From Euptelea pleiosperma (lineage: Eukaryota; Streptophyta; Magnoliopsida; Ranunculales; Eupteleaceae): a DNA stretch of 64,000 nt. The DNA lies in the NCBI GenBank assembly GCA_035048495.1, contig CM068547.1:30325913-30389912 (forward strand), in the 5' to 3' direction. How positions within the stretch are numbered: the first letter of the stretch is position 1; every line of letters starts with the position of its first letter. Positions 61,060 through 64,000 of this stretch are shown in pieces. A program made the translations under genes and the position numbers. Below the pieces are notes generated by a model that saw nothing but the letters and a program-made list of their open reading frames with translations, did not search any database and had not been told where the DNA came from.

Positions 61060-61400
61060 AGGGGTCTTGTGGCCCTACATGGCTCATTTTTTTGGGGCCC
61101 ACTAACCGCATGGATGTGCACCCCACCCCTTCGTGGATATGCATACTAAAAATCAGCTTGGTTGATATTTTGTAGCCGTTGGATTAAGTGTCCAAAGGAT
61201 TTGCAAAATACATGCTTGAATCCAACGGTTAGAGTCAATCCTACAAAAGTGCTAAAATCTATGGCTAGATAAAATTAATGTGACTAATTTGTCTTATAAA
61301 TATCCATCAAGGGGTGGGGTACACATCCATGCGGTTAGTGGGCCCCAGAAAATGAGCCATGTAGAGCCACGAGACCCCCCCTGCATCGACTGCATCCAAA
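61060..61400. mobile_element. Palindromic MITE, family 2
   Basis: 'tgcagaggggtcttgtggcc' and 'ccgcatggatgtgcacccc' face 'tccatcaaggggtggggtac' and 'catgcggttagtgggcccc'. This is one of the best conserved copies. A partial one lies at 60250-60370. Confidence 0.75.
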
Positions 61401-61624
61401 GCCCTCTGCATCTAAAAATTTTCATTTCATTAACTTTTCGGGTACGAGAATTCATTGAAAAGAAAACCACCAAACCCATTGCTTTCCTTTTAGAAAAGGA
61501 AAATGAAAGCGTAGTCCTAGGAAAATACGTTCCTGTGTTCAAACCATTGGATGTTCTTCGATTTGTAAGGTGGTGTCTGAGATTCGTGTGATAGGAATCA
61601 CAATGACTATCAATGGAGTAGAAC

Positions 61625-61925
61625 TTTGCTGACTGTCGTCGCCCACAATATGAACCATGTAGCACACTCTTAGATGATGCTGACCATATCAATATCTGGC
61701 CAAACCCTAAGTGGACCTACAAACCAAAAATCAGCCTGATTAGTGATTTCAAACCTTTGGATCTGTGTACCCAAAACAATGGTTATTAATGGTCAAATTC
61801 CAAGGTTAAAAATCAACCCCATGAAAACGACTACAATCCGACTTTGTTTGTATATCCATCTAGGGTTGGGCCAAACATCTATACGGTCAGAAACCTCTAA
61901 GAATATGTTATGTAGTTGGTCAGCA
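61625..61925. mobile_element. Palindromic MITE, family 1
   Basis: From 'gaaccatgtagcacactcttag' to 'acctctaagaatatgttatgtag', with the inner 'aatcagcctgattagtgattt' arm. First of the run of copies at the right end. Confidence 0.7.
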
Positions 61926-62099
61926 CTAGGGAAATATTGACTTATCCCATCTTACTCTTGACAACCAGCAAAATATTGTATGAGATACACCAAAAATGAT
62001 ATGGTGCACTTCACACAATTTATTACAGTACTAATACTAATCCAACCGAATATATACTTTAATAATAAAGGACTCCAATACTAGACCGGTGTTAAAAAA

Positions 62100-62330
62100 T
62101 TGAAGATTAAACAGCACACTCTTAAAGACGAATAACCATAGGGATGTTTGGTCCATCCCTACGTGGACCTATAGACCACAAATCAGTCAGATTAGTGTTT
62201 AACGTTGGTTGATTTTTCATCGAGGGATTGGAGCGTTATTTCGGGTAATTGGTTCGAAAATCATAAAACCAGGTTGAATTTTGGTAAAGGCTCAGAGTCA
62301 GAAGCCGGATTGTCAGATCTGTCACAACGC
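62100..62330. mobile_element. Partial family-1 MITE
   Basis: 'gcacactcttaaagacg', 'gggatgtttggtccatcc' and 'aatcagtcagattagtg' are one arm. The opposite arm is replaced by unrelated sequence. Confidence 0.5.
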
Positions 62331-62334
62331 CCAA

Positions 62335-62640
62335 TACAACACATGGCACACTCTTAGTGGACACTGACCTAATTGATGTTAGGCCAGTCCCTCGGGGGAC
62401 CTCTAAACCAAAATCAGCCTGATTAGTGATTTCCAAGCGATTGGATTAAAGTTATTTTCATGGGTTGACTTTAACCTTAGGAATTTGAGCATTATTGAGC
62501 GTTATTTAATTGGGTGTAAAGATCCAAAGGTTGTAAATCACTAATCAGGCTGATTTTTAGTTTGTAGGTCCACCGAGGGACTGGCCAAACATCCATACAG
62601 TCAGAGTCCACTAAGAGTGTGCCACGTGGCTCGAATTTTG
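62335..62640. mobile_element. Palindromic MITE, family 1
   Basis: A full copy from 'acatggcacactcttagtgg' to 'gagtgtgccacgtggctcg'. The centre 'gaatttgagcattattgagcg' is shared closely with the copy at 1495-1800. Confidence 0.75.
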
Positions 62641-62710
62641 CACTATGACAGAAGTTTTACTGACTTCAAAAGGGGATTGGCCAGACTTCTAAGTTCGAAC
62701 CATGTTTTGG

Positions 62711-63103
62711 TGAGCAAGACTTGCCTGACCACCCTACCTGACCACCTACAATAAAAGCCACGTGGAAATTCATTAGAGGACACTGACCATATAGATGTTT
62801 GACCAATCTGTAAGTGGACCTACAAACAAAAAATCAGCCTGATTAATGATTTCAAACCGTTGGATCTTTATACGGAAATAATGGTAAATAATGCTCAAAT
62901 TCATACGACTAAGATCAACAAACGAAAATGACTTCAACTAACCCATAGAAATCACTGATCAGGTTGATTTTGGGTTTGTAGGTCCACCTAGGGATTGGCC
63001 AAACATCTATACGGTCAGTATCCTCTAATAAATTTCCACGTGGCTTATATTGTGAGTAGTCAGGTAGCTACCTGACCACGGTGGTCAGGCAAGTCTTGCT
63101 CGT
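62711..63103. mobile_element. Family-1 MITE inside a larger foldback
   Basis: The core MITE (about 62755-63060) is bracketed by 'gagcaagacttgcctgacca' and its complement 'tggtcaggcaagtcttgctc'. The unit is therefore about 390 bases, folding back nearly end to end. Confidence 0.75.
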
Positions 63104-63194
63104 TTTTGGTCAGTAGATCCACCTAGGAATGGACCAAACTTCAATAAGAATTTTTTTGATATATGCTATTTCATTTGGACGTCCGAGCCATACT

Positions 63195-63450
63195 GAAAAT
63201 GCCACGTGGATTATTATTATAGATCAATGATCGTATGGATGTTTGAAACATCACAGAGCAAAAATCACCATGATTCATGGCTTTCTAACCGTTGAATTTC
63301 AGTATGTTTCATTGGTTATTTTCAACCATGGGATTTGAATATTATTTTGGGGTACTCAGATCCAATGCCTAGAAACTACCAATCAGGTTCACTTAGCGAT
63401 TGTTCAAACATCCGTACAGTCGTTGATCTCTAAGAATGATCCACGTGGCG
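63195..63450. mobile_element. Palindromic MITE, family 1
   Basis: 'gccacgtggattattattatag' and 'gatcgtatggatgtttg' face 'catccgtacagtcgttgatctcta' and 'atccacgtggcg'. A diverged copy. Confidence 0.6.
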
Positions 63451-63649
63451 TTTTTAGGTGTATCCCGGACGCCCGGATCAAAAACGGTAGACTAAAATTT
63501 TTCTCAACTTCGATACGGTCAGTGGTCTCTACGAGTGTACGAGGTCCATACTGACGTCCGTGAAAGTCTATCATCAAAGACGTCCGTTATCATAGATTAT
63601 TCAGAAATGCGAGAATCTCTGGTGGTGCGTTGTGTCAGCCAACAACTTA

Positions 63650-64000
63650 GGAGCTCACACACACTCTCTCTCTCCCTCTCTCTCTCCACTTTATCTGCAG
63701 TAGTTCTGAATTGGTGGAGAGAGATTAAGATTAGTTTCTGAATTCTCCTGTCCTCTTCTGCTTCATGGTTTTCATCACAACCACGTTTCTCTGCTTCAAA
63801 AACCCAATTTAGGGTTTTGTCTTTACTCCATCGAATTAAAACCCTTTCGCTCTTTTTTGTGGTTCTGAATCTAGTAAGATTCAACCTCTGAAACTTAGAA
63901 ACTGACTGTGGTCAAGACAAAGAAGCAAGAATAGGAGCTCTTGGGATGATTTCTGGGAACTAAGAGCTTGTATTTTAATTCGAAAGAAAAGGGTGCCGAT
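63650..64000 (+). promoter_or_regulatory. Probable 5' leader of a plus-strand gene
   Basis: A CTCTCT-rich tract (63660-63690) is followed by MITE-free DNA of different character: 'cttcaaaaacccaatttaggg', more CT-rich bits and a purine-rich end reaching the window edge. This looks like the leader of a plant mRNA. The only ATG frames are short, e.g. ATGGTTTTCATC at 63765, which stops after 15 codons. The coding part, if any, is outside the window. Confidence 0.35.

Noticed and set aside
63597..63884. 95-aa frame on the minus strand at the right edge
   Set aside because: It is antisense to a CT-rich leader-like sequence, has a Glu/Arg-rich low-complexity run and no supporting signals.

Overview
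This is nuclear DNA of a flowering plant. It is AT-rich and repeat-dense, with introns containing long A/T tracts and very few long reading frames. The host genes that can be supported belong mainly to one family: neprosin-type proteins, the secreted glutamic-peptidase family formerly called DUF239 with a DUF4409 activation peptide. All copies lie on the minus strand. The species cannot be fixed from the sequence. The repeat content looks like a large, transposon-rich angiosperm genome, and a magnoliid is possible, but that is a guess.

Neprosin cluster. Two copies can be reconstructed end to end with seven exons, every intron in phase 0, canonical GT-AG borders and no internal stop. Gene B is complement 33533 to 16880 (397 aa) and gene C is complement 56032 to 48863 (398 aa). 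Copy A (about 9910 to 7651) lacks exons 1 and 2 and carries several frameshifts. Copy D (about 35417 to 34676) keeps only decayed exons 4 to 6. Orphan exon-3 relics lie at 6048-6260 and 45975-46183, and a last-exon stub lies at 57271-57306. The order in the direction of transcription is stub, C, exon-3 relic, D, B, A, exon-3 relic. The 3' flank of A (4690-7650), the 3' flank of C (44600-47960) and 56300-57306 are copies of one another, so the cluster grew by tandem duplication that carried its transposons along.

Mobile DNA. A decayed L1-type LINE (about 18250-22230, plus strand) sits antisense inside the last intron of gene B. Further L1 fragments lie at 5166-6025, 36180-36330, 36733-36839, 40753-40797 and 45068-45950. 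A 3.9-kb LTR bounded by TG..CA with a GAGAG target duplication (36840-40752) interrupts an L1 fragment whose unoccupied copy is still present at 36270-36320. A second gypsy-like remnant fills 40798-45067. A truncated copia element (gag, primer-binding site and 5' LTR) on the minus strand occupies 11880-14529. Copia reverse-transcriptase fragments lie at 35998-36175 and 36530-36720. Two families of long, nearly fully palindromic MITEs occur throughout. They are densest at 1.5-3.3 kb and 61.6-63.5 kb.

Edges. At both ends (5-173 and 60555-60746, minus strand) there are related exons encoding one transmembrane helix followed by a CCCYG motif and a basic, then acidic, tail. Both end at a GAAG|GT donor, so they look like the membrane-spanning exon of a receptor-like protein family. 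The right edge (about 63650-64000) has the look of the transcribed 5' leader of a plus-strand gene that continues outside the window.

All gene models here come from reading the sequence. No alignment or transcript data were available.
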